Shown: positions 8,793 to 22,021, numbered from the stretch's first letter. The stretch is DNA of 64,000 nucleotides from Mycobacterium sp. SVM_VP21 (GCA_024758765.1 CP101406.1:1364001-1428000); one strand, 5' to 3'. A program made the numbers and translations. The notes: generated by a model from the sequence alone, not told the origin.

Positions 8793-9992
8793 TCACGACT
8801 TGAGGGTGCCACCGATGATGGTCTGCCCGCCGGGCACGCCATAGTTGATGTAGACCGGCTCCTCGCCGAACAGCCAGTTGCCGGTGTTCATGCTGTTTCC
8901 GCTGGTCACGGTCGGGCTGCGCACCTCACCTGGATCAGAGCCCACCGTGTAGCGGTACAGCAGCGTCGTACCGTCCTTGGCGTAGACCGAGATGACCGTA
9001 TCTTCGGGCAGGTGTCCGTTGGCGGTCGGCGTGATGTTGCCGAGCACTGAGGACGGCATGGTGCCGTACACCCCGCCGGAGTCGATCACCCCGCGGACAT
9101 TCGTGAGCGGCCCGTCATTGAGCTGCACCTTCAGGTCTGCCCAGGGCGCCCCGGGGATGACGGTGCCACCCTCGTACGGGTTGTCCCCGAAGATCAATTT
9201 GCCGCCGGCCTGGTCGATCAGCACGCCGTGACCGAGATTGCCCGGCAGATCGGCGGTCGGAATGTGATCGGGAGTGGGTCCGAGCGCGTTGGGTCCGATG
9301 CCCAAGATCCCGGTGGACGAGCCGGCCAGGTAGCTCTCGATAGACCACGGGCCCATGAGGTTGAAGTCCGCCGGGAACGCGAACAGCACCGCATCCACCG
9401 TGGTGTCCGCGGTGACGGTGTCGCCGTTCTCACCGGTGAAGGTGACCGTGGTGGGCAGTTCCAGATAGAAGTAATTCAGGTTGCCGCCGAACTGACCGAT
9501 GTTGAAACCGGTGGGCAGGCCGGTGAGGCCGAATGGGTTGATGTTCCAGATCGGGATGACCAGACCGGCTGCACCGGTGTCGACCAGCACCTCGGTCTGC
9601 GCGCCGCCGCCCACCGAGACATTGATCACCGGTTGGGTGTTGAGATTGACGTGCACCGGGACGGTGAAGCTGTCCGGGAGGTTGGTGCTGTCCGGGCCGT
9701 ACGCGACGGCACTGCCGGGCAGACTGTCACCGAACGCCCACGGCGCGATGCTGTGGAGCGGGGTGTAGATGAGGTCCTGGTACCAGCCGTTGAACAGGGT
9801 GTCCAGCGAGGACAGTGCAGAACCCGGGTCGGTGTCGGCGGCCAGCCCCGGGTCGACCCAGCTGATCGTGTCGATGATGGGCTGGAACAGGTCGTCCCAG
9901 TCAGCCTGAGCGGCCGGGGCGGGCGCGCCCAGCGCCAGGACCGCTCCCGCGGCACCGACGGCGCCCACCAGGCGATGGCGACGAGCTGACAT
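8793..9992 (-). CDS. Secreted PecA-like aspartic protease, second copy
   Basis: 399 residues, a tandem paralogue of the gene at 7405-8637 and upstream of it. Order: signal peptide (MSARRHRLVGAVGAAGAVLALG, cut near AQA-D), DDLFQPIIDTISWVDPG linker with a YTPLHSIAPW segment, then the protease domain. The catalytic motifs are VLVDTGAAGLVIPI (Asp138) and VIDSGGVYGTM (Asp303). The usual Ser/Thr after the first DTG is Ala here (DTGA), where the neighbour has DTGS, so activity or substrate preference may differ. The two are well diverged outside the motifs, so the duplication is not recent. About 155 bp separates the genes, so each may have its own promoter. Confidence 0.85.
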   Translation of the reverse strand: MSARRHRLVGAVGAAGAVLALGAPAPAAQADWDDLFQPIIDTISWVDPGLAADTDPGSALSSLDTLFNGWYQDLIYTPLHSIAPWAFGDSLPGSAVAYGPDSTNLPDSFTVPVHVNLNTQPVINVSVGGGAQTEVLVDTGAAGLVIPIWNINPFGLTGLPTGFNIGQFGGNLNYFYLELPTTVTFTGENGDTVTADTTVDAVLFAFPADFNLMGPWSIESYLAGSSTGILGIGPNALGPTPDHIPTADLPGNLGHGVLIDQAGGKLIFGDNPYEGGTVIPGAPWADLKVQLNDGPLTNVRGVIDSGGVYGTMPSSVLGNITPTANGHLPEDTVISVYAKDGTTLLYRYTVGSDPGEVRSPTVTSGNSMNTGNWLFGEEPVYINYGVPGGQTIIGGTLKS

Positions 9993-10100
9993 GGCTACCC
10001 CTCCGGATGAACAACGGTGTAGGAAAACACCGGAATTTCTCAGTAACGGCTAGGCTAACCGATCAGCTTCAACACCGCATCCGCAAAGGAGCGGCGACCA

Positions 10101-10141
10101 CGACAAGGCCCCCCGGAACCCGCGTCCGAGGGGCCTTATCG
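10101..10141 (-). terminator. Terminator hairpin downstream of clpB
   Basis: CGACAAGGCCCCCCGGA (10101-10117) pairs with TCCGAGGGGCCTTATCG (10125-10141), a 17-bp stem with two positions that become G-U pairs in minus-strand RNA. It lies just past the clpB stop (10153) and before the protease gene. Confidence 0.7.
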
Positions 10142-10152
10142 TGAGGGAAATC

Positions 10153-12699
<2,547 letters not shown>

Positions 12700-12776
12700 G
12701 ACACCTCCATTCGGGGTCAGAGCGGGCCGAGAAGGCCCCGCCAAAAATGCTTGTCGTGTTGTCCAACGTCGTCAAG

Positions 12777-12797
12777 GTTGAGTCTGTTCCGCTCAAG
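12777..12797. promoter_or_regulatory. HspR operator (HAIR) upstream of clpB
   Basis: GTTGAGT, seven bases, GCTCAAG: 12 of 14 matches to the HAIR consensus CTTGAGT-N7-ACTCAAG bound by HspR. It lies 78 bp before the clpB GTG, where clpB HAIR sites are known in related genomes. The repressor gene is in this window (17751-18122). Confidence 0.85.
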
Positions 12798-12827
12798 TCT
12801 ATTTTTCTTGCCGAGCAGCCGTCCGCG

Positions 12828-13574
12828 TCAACCCAGACGCAGCATCCGGCGGGCGTTCTGCATCAGCCGGGGCAGCCGGGAGGCGCCCATCAGCGCCCGG
12901 AACAGCCAACTGTCATCCGATGGCAGCACGCCGGCCGACTGGGTGGCATCGAGCAGGTCGAACAGCGTCTCCCCCTCGTACATCAGTCCGTCGGCGTTGA
13001 AGTGGTAGCGGTCGACCGCGGTGCACTGCACGAAGGTGCCGACGCCGTGGATCGCCGGGGCCGACTCGTCGTAGGGATAGAAGCGCAGAGTACCGCTGAA
13101 GTGCCCGCTGCCGATGTAGCGAACGACGATCCGGGTCTCACCCTCCGGGGTGACGTCGAAATACACCTGCCCGGGCAGCGGGTCGTAGCGCCAGTCCGGG
13201 ATGGCGTCGAGGAACGAGAAGTTGTAGCGCTCGAATTCCTCGAGCCCCACGATGATCCGGCCGAACGTGGTGGGGTCCTTGTAGCGCAGGTCCGGGGTAT
13301 AGAGCTCGTGATTGAGCGACATGTCCCGCATCAGCCAACTCCACCAATACTTCTTGGCCCACTCGGCCGCGAAAGCCACGTCGATCCCACGGTCGGCGTA
13401 GTGGGCGATCTTGCGGTCCAGGTCGACGAACCATTGCTGGGTCATGGTGCTGAGCTCAGACTCGGTGAGCACCTTCACCTTCCCGCCAGCTCGGTTGCCG
13501 GGAAGATATTCCGGCAACGGCTGGCGCAGCCTCGGCTTGGCGATAGCCTCCCGAAATCGCGCTTCGTCGAACAT
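12828..13574 (-). CDS. Conserved protein, possibly NTF2/SnoaL-like
   Basis: 248 residues, no signal peptide. It contains Trp/Tyr-rich segments (EWAKKYWWSWLMRDMSLNHEL, VRYIGSGHFSGTLRFYPYDE, TAVDRYHFNADGLMYEGETLFDLLDA) whose alternating strands and 'G-TF-QCTAVDRYHF...DG' pattern suggest an NTF2-like cone fold. That fold often serves small-molecule isomerases or hydrolases. No catalytic residues can be named. It diverges from a TetR regulator at 13670 (95-bp gap), so regulation by that TetR is plausible. The frame is clean and codon use matches neighbours, so I am sure it is a gene but unsure of function. Confidence 0.6.
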   Translation of the reverse strand: MFDEARFREAIAKPRLRQPLPEYLPGNRAGGKVKVLTESELSTMTQQWFVDLDRKIAHYADRGIDVAFAAEWAKKYWWSWLMRDMSLNHELYTPDLRYKDPTTFGRIIVGLEEFERYNFSFLDAIPDWRYDPLPGQVYFDVTPEGETRIVVRYIGSGHFSGTLRFYPYDESAPAIHGVGTFVQCTAVDRYHFNADGLMYEGETLFDLLDATQSAGVLPSDDSWLFRALMGASRLPRLMQNARRMLRLG

Positions 13575-13669
13575 ATCCCAACCTTCCGGCCAACTAGAAT
13601 CACCTGATTCCTCTATGTAAGCAGGCGCGGGAACGTATCCTCAAGCTTCCCCACGATTCGGAGGTTCGC

Positions 13670-14290
13670 ATGGGTGGCGAACGGGCGCCGCGGGTGTGGC
13701 GCGGCCAGACCCACGATGCCCGGTCCCAGGCCCGTCGGACCCAGTTGATCGAGGCGGGGGTGGAGCTGCTGGGCACCGGAGGCACGGCCGGGGTCACCAT
13801 GCGCGCAGCGTGCCGCGACGCCGGGCTCAGCCTTCGTTACTTCTATGAAAGCTTCAGTGACACAGACGAGCTGATCCTGGCCGTGTACGACCAGTGCAAT
13901 GCAGAGCTGCTTGCAGCCATGGCCGGTGTCGCAGGCAAAGCCGCGCCGATCAGCGCGGCCCTCGACCGCGCGGCAGCCTATTTTGAAGAGGATCCGCGCC
14001 GATTGCGGATCCTGTTGCGCGAGCCGCAGTCCAGCCCTCTGCTGGCCGATCATCGCGCCGATGTCCTGCCCGCCTTACTGAGCTCGCTGATAGGCCCATC
14101 CGGCGTCGACGATTCGCCTCCCGTCACCGCCGCACGAGTCATGAGTGCCAGCGCACTGTCTGGAGCCCTGACCGCGCTGGTTCTCGACTGGGCCGATGGC
14201 CGACTGCGCGTCAGCCGTGCCGAACTGGTGAGGTTCGCAGCCGGTCTAGTGCGAACCGGGCTGAGTGCGGCAAGCCCGTCACAGAGTTGA
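13670..14290 (+). CDS. TetR-family transcriptional regulator
   Basis: 206 residues. The N-terminal helix-turn-helix is seen in RTQLIEAGVELLGTGGTAGVTMRAACRDAGLSLRYFYESFSDTDELI (about residues 24-70), with the FYESF recognition-helix end typical of the family. The C-terminal helical ligand domain is unassigned. It diverges from the NTF2-like gene, a usual sign that it represses that neighbour and itself. Its last 12 bases overlap the convergent MerT-like gene. Confidence 0.9.
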   Translation: MGGERAPRVWRGQTHDARSQARRTQLIEAGVELLGTGGTAGVTMRAACRDAGLSLRYFYESFSDTDELILAVYDQCNAELLAAMAGVAGKAAPISAALDRAAAYFEEDPRRLRILLREPQSSPLLADHRADVLPALLSSLIGPSGVDDSPPVTAARVMSASALSGALTALVLDWADGRLRVSRAELVRFAAGLVRTGLSAASPSQS

Positions 14291-14755
14291 ATTCGGACAT
14301 GAGCCGGCACCGCGCCTTGGACGTGTCCACAGGTACAACGCGATCCAGGCGCCGTAGCCGAGCGCCATCCCTGCATACATCACGGCGGGATCGCCCTGCC
14401 CGTGCACGCTGAGGTAGAGCACCACACCGGCAAGCAGCGCCGGCAATGCTGCCGCGCGACGACGCAGCGCGAACGCCACCGTGACGAGCACGATCGACAC
14501 GATCAGTAGAACAGGACTGATTCGGTGCAGCTCGTCGAGCAGAGCGGCAAGCCACCCCGAAGATCCGCCGGTACCGTGCCCGGCGTGTCCCGCACCGGCC
14601 GCGGCCGACGCGCCGACGCCAAGCGCCACCAGGATCGCCGGCAGGCAACAGGCCAGCGTGCAGGTCAGCGCGGCAACAACTCCCGCCGTCCCGAGTCGGC
14701 GTCCAGTGGGCCTGCGCCAGCGGGGCCGGTCGCGGCATTCTGACGTGGGTGACAT
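14279..14755 (-). CDS. Small polytopic membrane protein, MerT/MerC-like
   Basis: About 158 residues with roughly four hydrophobic helices. The first helix carries a vicinal Cys pair (LTCTLACCLPAILVALGVG) like the metal-relay pair of MerT/MerC mercury transporters. A His-rich loop (GHAGHGTGG) follows, and the C-terminus has a lone Cys (GAGSCPNS). This points to metal or metalloid transport, but the ion is not certain. Start: ATG 14755 is preceded by GAAAGG; an upstream in-frame start at 14809 would read through the 14782-14800 palindrome, which is more likely an operator. No merA or merR is adjacent. It converges on TetR with a 12-nt overlap. Confidence 0.55.
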   Translation of the reverse strand: MSPTSECRDRPRWRRPTGRRLGTAGVVAALTCTLACCLPAILVALGVGASAAAGAGHAGHGTGGSSGWLAALLDELHRISPVLLIVSIVLVTVAFALRRRAAALPALLAGVVLYLSVHGQGDPAVMYAGMALGYGAWIALYLWTRPRRGAGSCPNSTL

Positions 14756-14781
14756 GGCAGCCTTTCGTAGCATTCCTATGA

Positions 14782-14800
14782 ACCTATACCCCGTATAGGT
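14782..14800. promoter_or_regulatory. 19-bp palindromic operator (ACCTATAC-N3-GTATAGGT)
   Basis: A perfect 8-3-8 inverted repeat, ACCTATAC CCC GTATAGGT, 27 bp upstream of the MerT-like start. Its TATACCCCGTATA core resembles operators of metal sensors (CsoR/RcnR or MerR type), but which family binds is not decided by sequence. No sensor gene is adjacent. Confidence 0.7.
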
Positions 14801-14863
14801 ACCTAGCAATGGTGGCGCTATGCGTCACCCAGTCCGTGCCATCCAGTCGGCTACGGTGCTGCT

Positions 14864-15535
14864 ATGACGACCAGCCTGGCTTCGGTGTGGACCGCGTTGA
14901 TCCCCCTCGCGCTGGTGGTGGCGCTCTCTCCGATCACCGTCATCCCGGCAGTACTGGTGCTGCACACCGCACGCCCACGCGAGACCGGACTGGCCTTCCT
15001 CCTCGGTTGGCTGGTGGGCCTGGCTGCACTGACCGCCGCCTTCATCGCCGTATCTGGACTGCTGGGCGGCCTACATACGACGCCGCCGACCTGGGCATCG
15101 TGGTTGCGCATTGTCGTCGGTGCGGTGCTGATCGCGTTCGGCGTCTACCGGTGGGCGACCCGCCACGGCCACGGCGAGATGCCGCGCTGGATGCGCTCAT
15201 TCACCGCGATGTCCCCGCTGCGCGCTGGCCTGACGGCCGCGGCACTGGCTGTGATCCGGCCGGAAGTGCTGTTCATGTGTGCAGCGGCCGGGCTGGCCAT
15301 CGGCAGCGCTGGACTGCGCAGCGAGGACAGTTGGCCGGCGGCCATATTCTTCGTCGCGCTCGCCGCGTCCTCGGTGCTGATCCCCATTCTGGGATATCTG
15401 GCGGCCAGCGACCGACTGGACCCAGCGCTGAACCGGCTCAAGAACTGGATGGAACAGCAGCACGCCGCGCTGACCGCCGTCGTCCTGGTACTCATTGGTG
15501 CGATGGTGGTCTACAACGGGATTCACGCGCTATAG
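14864..15535 (+). CDS. GAP/Sap-family membrane protein
   Basis: 223 residues, about six transmembrane helices, in the Sap (sulfolipid-1-addressing)/GAP family common in mycobacteria. Members help move glycolipids such as sulfolipid or glycopeptidolipids to the surface (family knowledge). The family-like start VWTALIPLALVVALSPITVIPAVLVL and a basic loop (HGHGEMPRWMRSFT) are visible. Cargo is unknown. It diverges from the MerT-like gene and is followed 36 bp later by the flavohemoglobin gene. Confidence 0.75.
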   Translation: MTTSLASVWTALIPLALVVALSPITVIPAVLVLHTARPRETGLAFLLGWLVGLAALTAAFIAVSGLLGGLHTTPPTWASWLRIVVGAVLIAFGVYRWATRHGHGEMPRWMRSFTAMSPLRAGLTAAALAVIRPEVLFMCAAAGLAIGSAGLRSEDSWPAAIFFVALAASSVLIPILGYLAASDRLDPALNRLKNWMEQQHAALTAVVLVLIGAMVVYNGIHAL

Positions 15536-15571
15536 CCGGCGTCGCCGCCGGCCAGCATTAAGATCGCGGCC

Positions 15572-16738
15572 GTGGGACTGGACGATCGCGACGCGCTGCG
15601 CGTGCTGCATGACGCGTTTGCCGTGCCGCCCGACGGTTCCGGCGTAGTCGCCCGGTTCTTCACCCGATGGTTCGGCACCGACCCGTCGGTGCGTGACCTG
15701 TTCCCCGCCGACCTGACCACCCAGCGGGCCGCGTTCGCGCATGCCATGAGCTGGGTGCTCGGCGAATTCATCGCCCAACGGGCGCAGGAACCCGTAGCGC
15801 TTTTGGCCCAATTGGGCCGTGACCACCGCAAATACGGTGTGACGCAACGCCATTACAACGTCATAGGCCAAGTTCTTCTGGCCACCCTGCATGACGAGTT
15901 GGCCGACAGCTGGACAGCGGCCGTCGACGACGCCGCCCGCGCGGCGCTGAATCTGATCATCGGGGTGATGGGCGGGGCCGCCGATGCCGAAGAAGGACCG
16001 GCATGGTGGGACGGCACCGTCGTTGAACACCTACGGGTCTCCCGCGACCTCGCCGTCGTCCGGATCCAGCTGGACCAACCGCTGCCCTATCACCCGGGCC
16101 AATACGTCAAAGTCGAGGTGCCGCAGTGCCCGCGATCGTGGCGCTACTTGAGCCCGAGCATGCCCGCCGACGAAACCGGGGCCATCGAATTTCACGTCCG
16201 GGCGGTCCCCGCCGGCCTGGTCAGCACCGCGATCGTCAACGAAGCCCGGCCTGGTGACCGATGGCGACTGTCCAGCCCGCACGGCGGCCTGCATGTCGAT
16301 CGCGACGCCGGTGACGTGCTGATGGTGGCCGGAAGTACCGGCCTGGCGCCGCTACGGGCGATCATCATGGACCTGACCCGCTGGGGCGTGAATCCGCGGG
16401 TACACCTGTTCTTCGGAGGCCGCTATCCCTGCGAGCTCTACGATCTGCCCACCCTGTGGCAGATCGCCGCACACAACCCGTGGCTGTCGGTGACCCCGGT
16501 GTCGGAGTACGCGGCCGATCCGGACTGGGCCGCCGACTATCCCGACGTGACCCCGCCGCGCGGCTTGCATCTACGTCAGACAGGACGACTGGCGGAGGTG
16601 GTCACCCGCTACGGCAGCTGGGGTGACCGCCAGATACTGGTCTGTGGCGGGCCGGCGATGACGCGAGCTACCGTGGCAGCCCTCATCGCCAAAGGAGCTC
16701 CACCAGAACGTATTCAACACGACCCCTTGTCGGAGTAA
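15572..16738 (+). CDS. Type II flavohemoglobin (Rv0385-like)
   Basis: 388 residues. An N-terminal globin domain (about 1-135) carries the proximal-His region HRKYGVTQRHY. An FAD-binding domain follows with RSWRYLSPSMP in place of the usual RxYS motif. An NAD-binding domain has VAGSTGLAPLRAIIMD and CGGPAMTRATV. Rv0385-type flavohemoglobins lack some classic NO-dioxygenase residues and have been linked to D-lactate oxidation and redox defence rather than NO detoxification. Starts with GTG. The next gene begins 3 bp after its stop, implying an operon with the aldose epimerase. Confidence 0.85.
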   Translation: MGLDDRDALRVLHDAFAVPPDGSGVVARFFTRWFGTDPSVRDLFPADLTTQRAAFAHAMSWVLGEFIAQRAQEPVALLAQLGRDHRKYGVTQRHYNVIGQVLLATLHDELADSWTAAVDDAARAALNLIIGVMGGAADAEEGPAWWDGTVVEHLRVSRDLAVVRIQLDQPLPYHPGQYVKVEVPQCPRSWRYLSPSMPADETGAIEFHVRAVPAGLVSTAIVNEARPGDRWRLSSPHGGLHVDRDAGDVLMVAGSTGLAPLRAIIMDLTRWGVNPRVHLFFGGRYPCELYDLPTLWQIAAHNPWLSVTPVSEYAADPDWAADYPDVTPPRGLHLRQTGRLAEVVTRYGSWGDRQILVCGGPAMTRATVAALIAKGAPPERIQHDPLSE

Positions 16739-16741
16739 GAA

Positions 16742-17704
16742 GTGACTGATCTCGAGCCCTGCGTGTTGACTGATCCGTCGTCGTCGCTGGCGGCGACGTT
16801 CGTCCCGGGCGCGGGCATGATCGGGACGTCGCTGTGCGATGACGGCGTGGAACTGCTCGGCCAGCGCCGGGGTATCACCGCCTACGTCGCCGAGCACAAG
16901 ACCATGGGCATTCCGCTGTTATATCCGTGGGCGAATCGCTTGAGCGGCAACGACTACCAGGTAGGCGCTACGCAGGCAACGCTTACTCCTGGGTTCGGCG
17001 GGGTGCACGCCGACGAACACGGCGCCCCGATCCACGGCACCCTGGCCGGCGATGCCGGTTGGCGGGTGAGCGCGCGATCGCCATCGGCGTTGACCGCGGA
17101 ACTCGACTTCGGGGCCCGCCCGGATCTGCTGGCGACGTTCCCGTTCCCGCACCTACTGGAGTTGGCTATCACGCTGGCAGATCGCACCCTGACGGTGCGC
17201 ACCACGGTCACTGCCACCGGCGATACGGTAGTGCCGCTGTGCTTCGGCTTTCACCCCTATCTTCAGCTTCCCGGCGCGCCCCGGTCGCAATGGCTCATCG
17301 AGACCCCGACCATGCGGTCTCGGATCGTTGACGCACACAACATCCCGACCGGTGCACTCGAGCCTCATCCGGCGTCGGCAGAATTATTGGGCGACAAGGT
17401 GTTCGACCACGGTTTCGACGAGGTGGCACCTGGAGCGGTGTTCGCCGTCTCCGGCGGCGGTCGCCGCGTCGAGGTGCGGTTCGACCAAGGCTATCCGGCG
17501 GCGCAGATCTATGCGCCGGCCGCCGAAGCGGTGGTCTGTTTCGAGCCGATGGCCGCACCTACCGACGCGCTTCGCCGCGGCGGCTACGCGGTGGCCCGTT
17601 TGGGACAGCCCGGCGTGGCAGAGTTCTCGCTGCGGGTCACCCACCCCCCGGGGTCGCCCACCCCCCGCGAGCAGACACAGAATCGCACTAGCGCAGCGGT
17701 TTGA
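16742..17704 (+). CDS. Aldose 1-epimerase family protein
   Basis: 320 residues, galactose-mutarotase fold, interconverting alpha and beta anomers of a sugar or hexose-6-phosphate. Expected residues are seen: His in GAPIHGTLAGDAGW, His in CFGFHPYLQLPG, and the catalytic Glu in VVCFEPMAAPTDAL. It is translationally close to the flavohemoglobin (GTG three bases after the stop). Its last codons (REQTQNRTSAAV) are encoded by the left arm and loop of the 24-bp inverted repeat at 17666-17727, so the C-terminus looks extended into an intergenic repeat. Confidence 0.88.
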   Translation: MTDLEPCVLTDPSSSLAATFVPGAGMIGTSLCDDGVELLGQRRGITAYVAEHKTMGIPLLYPWANRLSGNDYQVGATQATLTPGFGGVHADEHGAPIHGTLAGDAGWRVSARSPSALTAELDFGARPDLLATFPFPHLLELAITLADRTLTVRTTVTATGDTVVPLCFGFHPYLQLPGAPRSQWLIETPTMRSRIVDAHNIPTGALEPHPASAELLGDKVFDHGFDEVAPGAVFAVSGGGRRVEVRFDQGYPAAQIYAPAAEAVVCFEPMAAPTDALRRGGYAVARLGQPGVAEFSLRVTHPPGSPTPREQTQNRTSAAV

Positions 17705-17727
17705 GTGCGATTCTGTGTCTGCTCGCG
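17666..17727. terminator. Perfect 24-bp inverted repeat between convergent genes
   Basis: Left arm 17666-17689 (begins CGCGAGCAGACACAGAATCG) is exactly complementary to 17704-17727, with a 14-nt loop. It lies between the convergent aldose epimerase and hspR, so it probably serves as a two-way terminator. The same sequence family recurs at 48121-48182. Confidence 0.8.
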
Positions 17728-17750
17728 AGAAAAGAGGGCGCGAGCGAAAA

Positions 17751-18122
17751 TCAGCGGCGCGGCTGCCAGACCACCACGGCGGTGCTCTTGGGCACCACCG
17801 CGATCTCGCGACGCTGGTTGGCGCGCAACATCTCCAGCTCCGCCGTCATCTCCTTGACCCGCGATTGCAGCGCCTCGACCTGGTTGGTCAGCTCAATGAT
17901 CCGCTTGATGCCGGCGAGGTTGACACCCTCGTCGTGCGACAGCCGCTGCACCTCGCGCAGCAGGTCGACGTCTCTCTCGGAGTAGCGGCGTCCGCCGCCG
18001 GAGCTGCGCTGCGGACTCACCAAACCGATCCGGTCATAAGTCCGCAACGTCTGGGCGTGCATACCAGCCAGCTCGGCGGCCACCGAGATCAGGAAGGTGC
18101 GGGCATTGTCCGATTTACTCAC
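17751..18122 (-). CDS. hspR: HspR heat-shock repressor (MerR family)
   Basis: 123 residues. The MerR-type DNA-binding domain is [45 protein letters not shown], followed by a coiled coil ([25 protein letters not shown]). The hydrophobic C-terminal tail ([14 protein letters not shown]) is implicated in DnaK binding. HspR represses dnaK and clpB at HAIR sites, with DnaK as co-repressor (established in actinobacteria). It is the last gene of dnaK-grpE-dnaJ-hspR and overlaps dnaJ by 4 nt, so it is autoregulated through the dnaK promoter. Confidence 0.97.
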   Translation of the reverse strand: MSKSDNARTFLISVAAELAGMHAQTLRTYDRIGLVSPQRSSGGGRRYSERDVDLLREVQRLSHDEGVNLAGIKRIIELTNQVEALQSRVKEMTAELEMLRANQRREIAVVPKSTAVVVWQPRR

Positions 18123-19315
18123 GAGCGATTACCCGCCCATCCGGCCCGCGGGTCGAATCCGCTGGCTTGCTCCGCTGCCGCGTACGCCTCGAGCGCCTCT
18201 TGCGCCTGGCCCTCCAGATTCGGTGGGACCGCGACCTTTACGGTGACCAGCAGGTCGCCGCTACCGCCGCCGCGCTTGGGCACACCGCGACCGCGCACCC
18301 GAAGAATCCGGCCGTCGGCGGTGCCCTTCGGCACCCGCACACCGACTTTGCCGTCCAGTGTCGGGACGGAGAGCGTGGTACCCAGAGCAAGCTCGGAGAA
18401 GCTCACCGGGATGGTGACAGTCAGGTCGTCCCCGTCGCGCCCGAAGACCTTGTCCGGGCGCACTCGCACCGTCACATAAAGGTCGCCCGACGGCGCGCCG
18501 CGCAGGCCGGCCTCTCCTTGGCCCGCCAGCCGAATCCGTTGGCCGTCTTCGACACCGGGGGGAATCCGCACATTGATGGTGCGGGTTCGGGCCGCCCGTC
18601 CGGTTCCCTTGCACTCCGAACACGGGTGCTCGATGATCGATCCGCTGCCACGGCAGTCGGTACACGGCTCCGAGAACCCGAAAGCGCCCTGATTACTGCT
18701 GATAACCCCGGATCCGTTGCAGGACGAGCACACTCGGGGGCTGGTGCCGGGCCGGGCGCCGCTACCGTGACAGTTGGTGCACGGTGCGGCACTGGTCAGC
18801 CGCAACGGCATCTCCACGCCCTTGGTGGCCTCCAGGAAACTGAGCTCGGAGTCGGTTTCCAGGTCGTTGCCCCGCCGCGGCCGGCTGGGCCGTTGCTGCG
18901 CACCGCGTCCGAACAGGCCGCCGAAGAGATCACCGATGTTGGCCCCGCCGGTCTGTCCGGCCGCGCCGAACAGGTCGTTGAGGTTGAATTCGGTGCCGTC
19001 GCCGCCGGTGGAGAACCGATCGAAGTTGCCGCCACCGAATCCGCTGCCGCCGTTGAATCGCCGCCCGAAGCCGCCGCCGGCGAACAGTCGCCGGGTCTCG
19101 TCGTACTCCTTGCGCTTGGCCTCGTCGGACAACACGCTGTAGGCCTCGGACACCGCCTTGAAGCGGTCGGCGGCGGTCGGGTTGTTCGGGTTGCGGTCCG
19201 GATGCAGTTCGGAGGCCAACTTGCGGTAGGCGCTCTTGATCTCTTTCTCGCTGGCGTCGGAGGAGACGCCCAACTCCTTGTAGAAGTCCTTTTCGACCCA
19301 TTCACGCTGAGCCAT
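18119..19315 (-). CDS. dnaJ1: DnaJ chaperone (DnaJ1)
   Basis: 398 residues. J domain with the HPD signature (SELHPDRNP) at about 38-40, then a Gly/Phe-rich region (about 80-140). Four zinc-finger repeats follow: [24 protein letters not shown] and CSECKGTG. C-terminal substrate-binding domains complete it. It stimulates DnaK ATPase and delivers clients. It sits between grpE (21-bp gap) and hspR (ATGA overlap). The complete Cys set indicates a type I DnaJ. Confidence 0.97.
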   Translation of the reverse strand: MAQREWVEKDFYKELGVSSDASEKEIKSAYRKLASELHPDRNPNNPTAADRFKAVSEAYSVLSDEAKRKEYDETRRLFAGGGFGRRFNGGSGFGGGNFDRFSTGGDGTEFNLNDLFGAAGQTGGANIGDLFGGLFGRGAQQRPSRPRRGNDLETDSELSFLEATKGVEMPLRLTSAAPCTNCHGSGARPGTSPRVCSSCNGSGVISSNQGAFGFSEPCTDCRGSGSIIEHPCSECKGTGRAARTRTINVRIPPGVEDGQRIRLAGQGEAGLRGAPSGDLYVTVRVRPDKVFGRDGDDLTVTIPVSFSELALGTTLSVPTLDGKVGVRVPKGTADGRILRVRGRGVPKRGGGSGDLLVTVKVAVPPNLEGQAQEALEAYAAAEQASGFDPRAGWAGNRS

Positions 19316-19336
19316 GACGCGTCACCTCCTTACCTG

Positions 19337-19971
19337 TCAATTCTCTTCAGCAGTGTCACCGTCGACAACCGCGCCGTCGGCTGCGGCGCCTGGGACGGTG
19401 TCGACCACCCCGACCATCGCGTGCCGCAGCACCTGCTCACCGAGCTTGTAGCCCTGCCGCAGGACGGTGCCGATCACCGAGTGTGTCCCGTCGCCCTCAT
19501 GCTGGACCGCCTCGTGCAGCGACGGGTCGAACTCGTCGCCCTCGGCGCCGAACGATGTCAGTCCCATTCCGGTGAGCGCACCGGTCAGCTTGTCCGCCAC
19601 CGATTTCAGCGGACCCGATTCCAGGTCGCCGTGACTGCGGGCGCGGTCCAGGTCGTCGAGGATTCCGAGCAATTCGGTCACCACTGCGGCCTTGGCCCGG
19701 TCCGCTACGCCTTGCTGGTCGCGCAACGCCCGCTTGCGGTAGTTGGCGAAGTCCGCCTGCACCCGCTGCAGGTCCGCGGTCAGCTCGGCGACCTGGTCGA
19801 CTTGGGCGTCTTGGTTGTCGCTGGCGGCCGGCTCCTCCGGTGCCGGCCCACTAGGGGCCGGCCCGGAAGAACTCTCCCGCACCTCACCGGTTTCCGGGTC
19901 GATGCGCCGCTTGTCAGTGACGGTGATGGTCTCCGGAGGGAGATCGGACGAGTTCGCTGAACCCTCGGAGC

Positions 19972-19975
<4 letters not shown>
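19337..19975 (-). CDS. grpE: GrpE nucleotide-exchange factor
   Basis: 212 residues. An acidic, Pro/Ala-rich N-terminal extension (about 1-65) precedes the long dimerising helix ([29 protein letters not shown]) and a beta domain ending in [20 protein letters not shown], the GrpE signature region. It releases ADP from DnaK. The GTG start overlaps the dnaK stop (GTGA), so translation is coupled. Confidence 0.97.
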
Positions 19976-21831
<1,856 letters not shown>

Positions 21832-21863
21832 TGTGGTTCCTCCCTGGTAGACGATATCCCTAG

Positions 21864-21884
21864 TCTGAGCGGACTGCGCTCAAG
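21864..21884. promoter_or_regulatory. HspR operator (HAIR 1) upstream of dnaK
   Basis: TCTGAGC, seven bases, GCTCAAG matches CTTGAGT-N7-ACTCAAG at 10 of 14 positions, with the right half GCTCAAG nearly perfect. It lies 33 bp before the dnaK start, where it could block the promoter. Confidence 0.7.
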
Positions 21885-21918
21885 GATGCTCCTTGGACGG
21901 CTTGGCTGTCAACCCAGA

Positions 21919-21939
21919 CTTGAGCGCTTATGACTCAAC
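21919..21939. promoter_or_regulatory. HspR operator (HAIR 2) upstream of dnaK
   Basis: CTTGAGC, seven bases, ACTCAAC matches the HAIR consensus at 12 of 14 positions with exact 7-bp spacing. It lies 55 bp from HAIR 1 (start to start) and about 100 bp before the divergent antitoxin gene, so it might also affect that promoter. Confidence 0.85.
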
Positions 21940-22021
21940 TTGTCGAAGTGGTCAACGGGCGCGTCGCGGGATTTGTTCCCGCCCCCGGATTGTGGGCAGG
22001 AATCCACATGGCGCACATACC

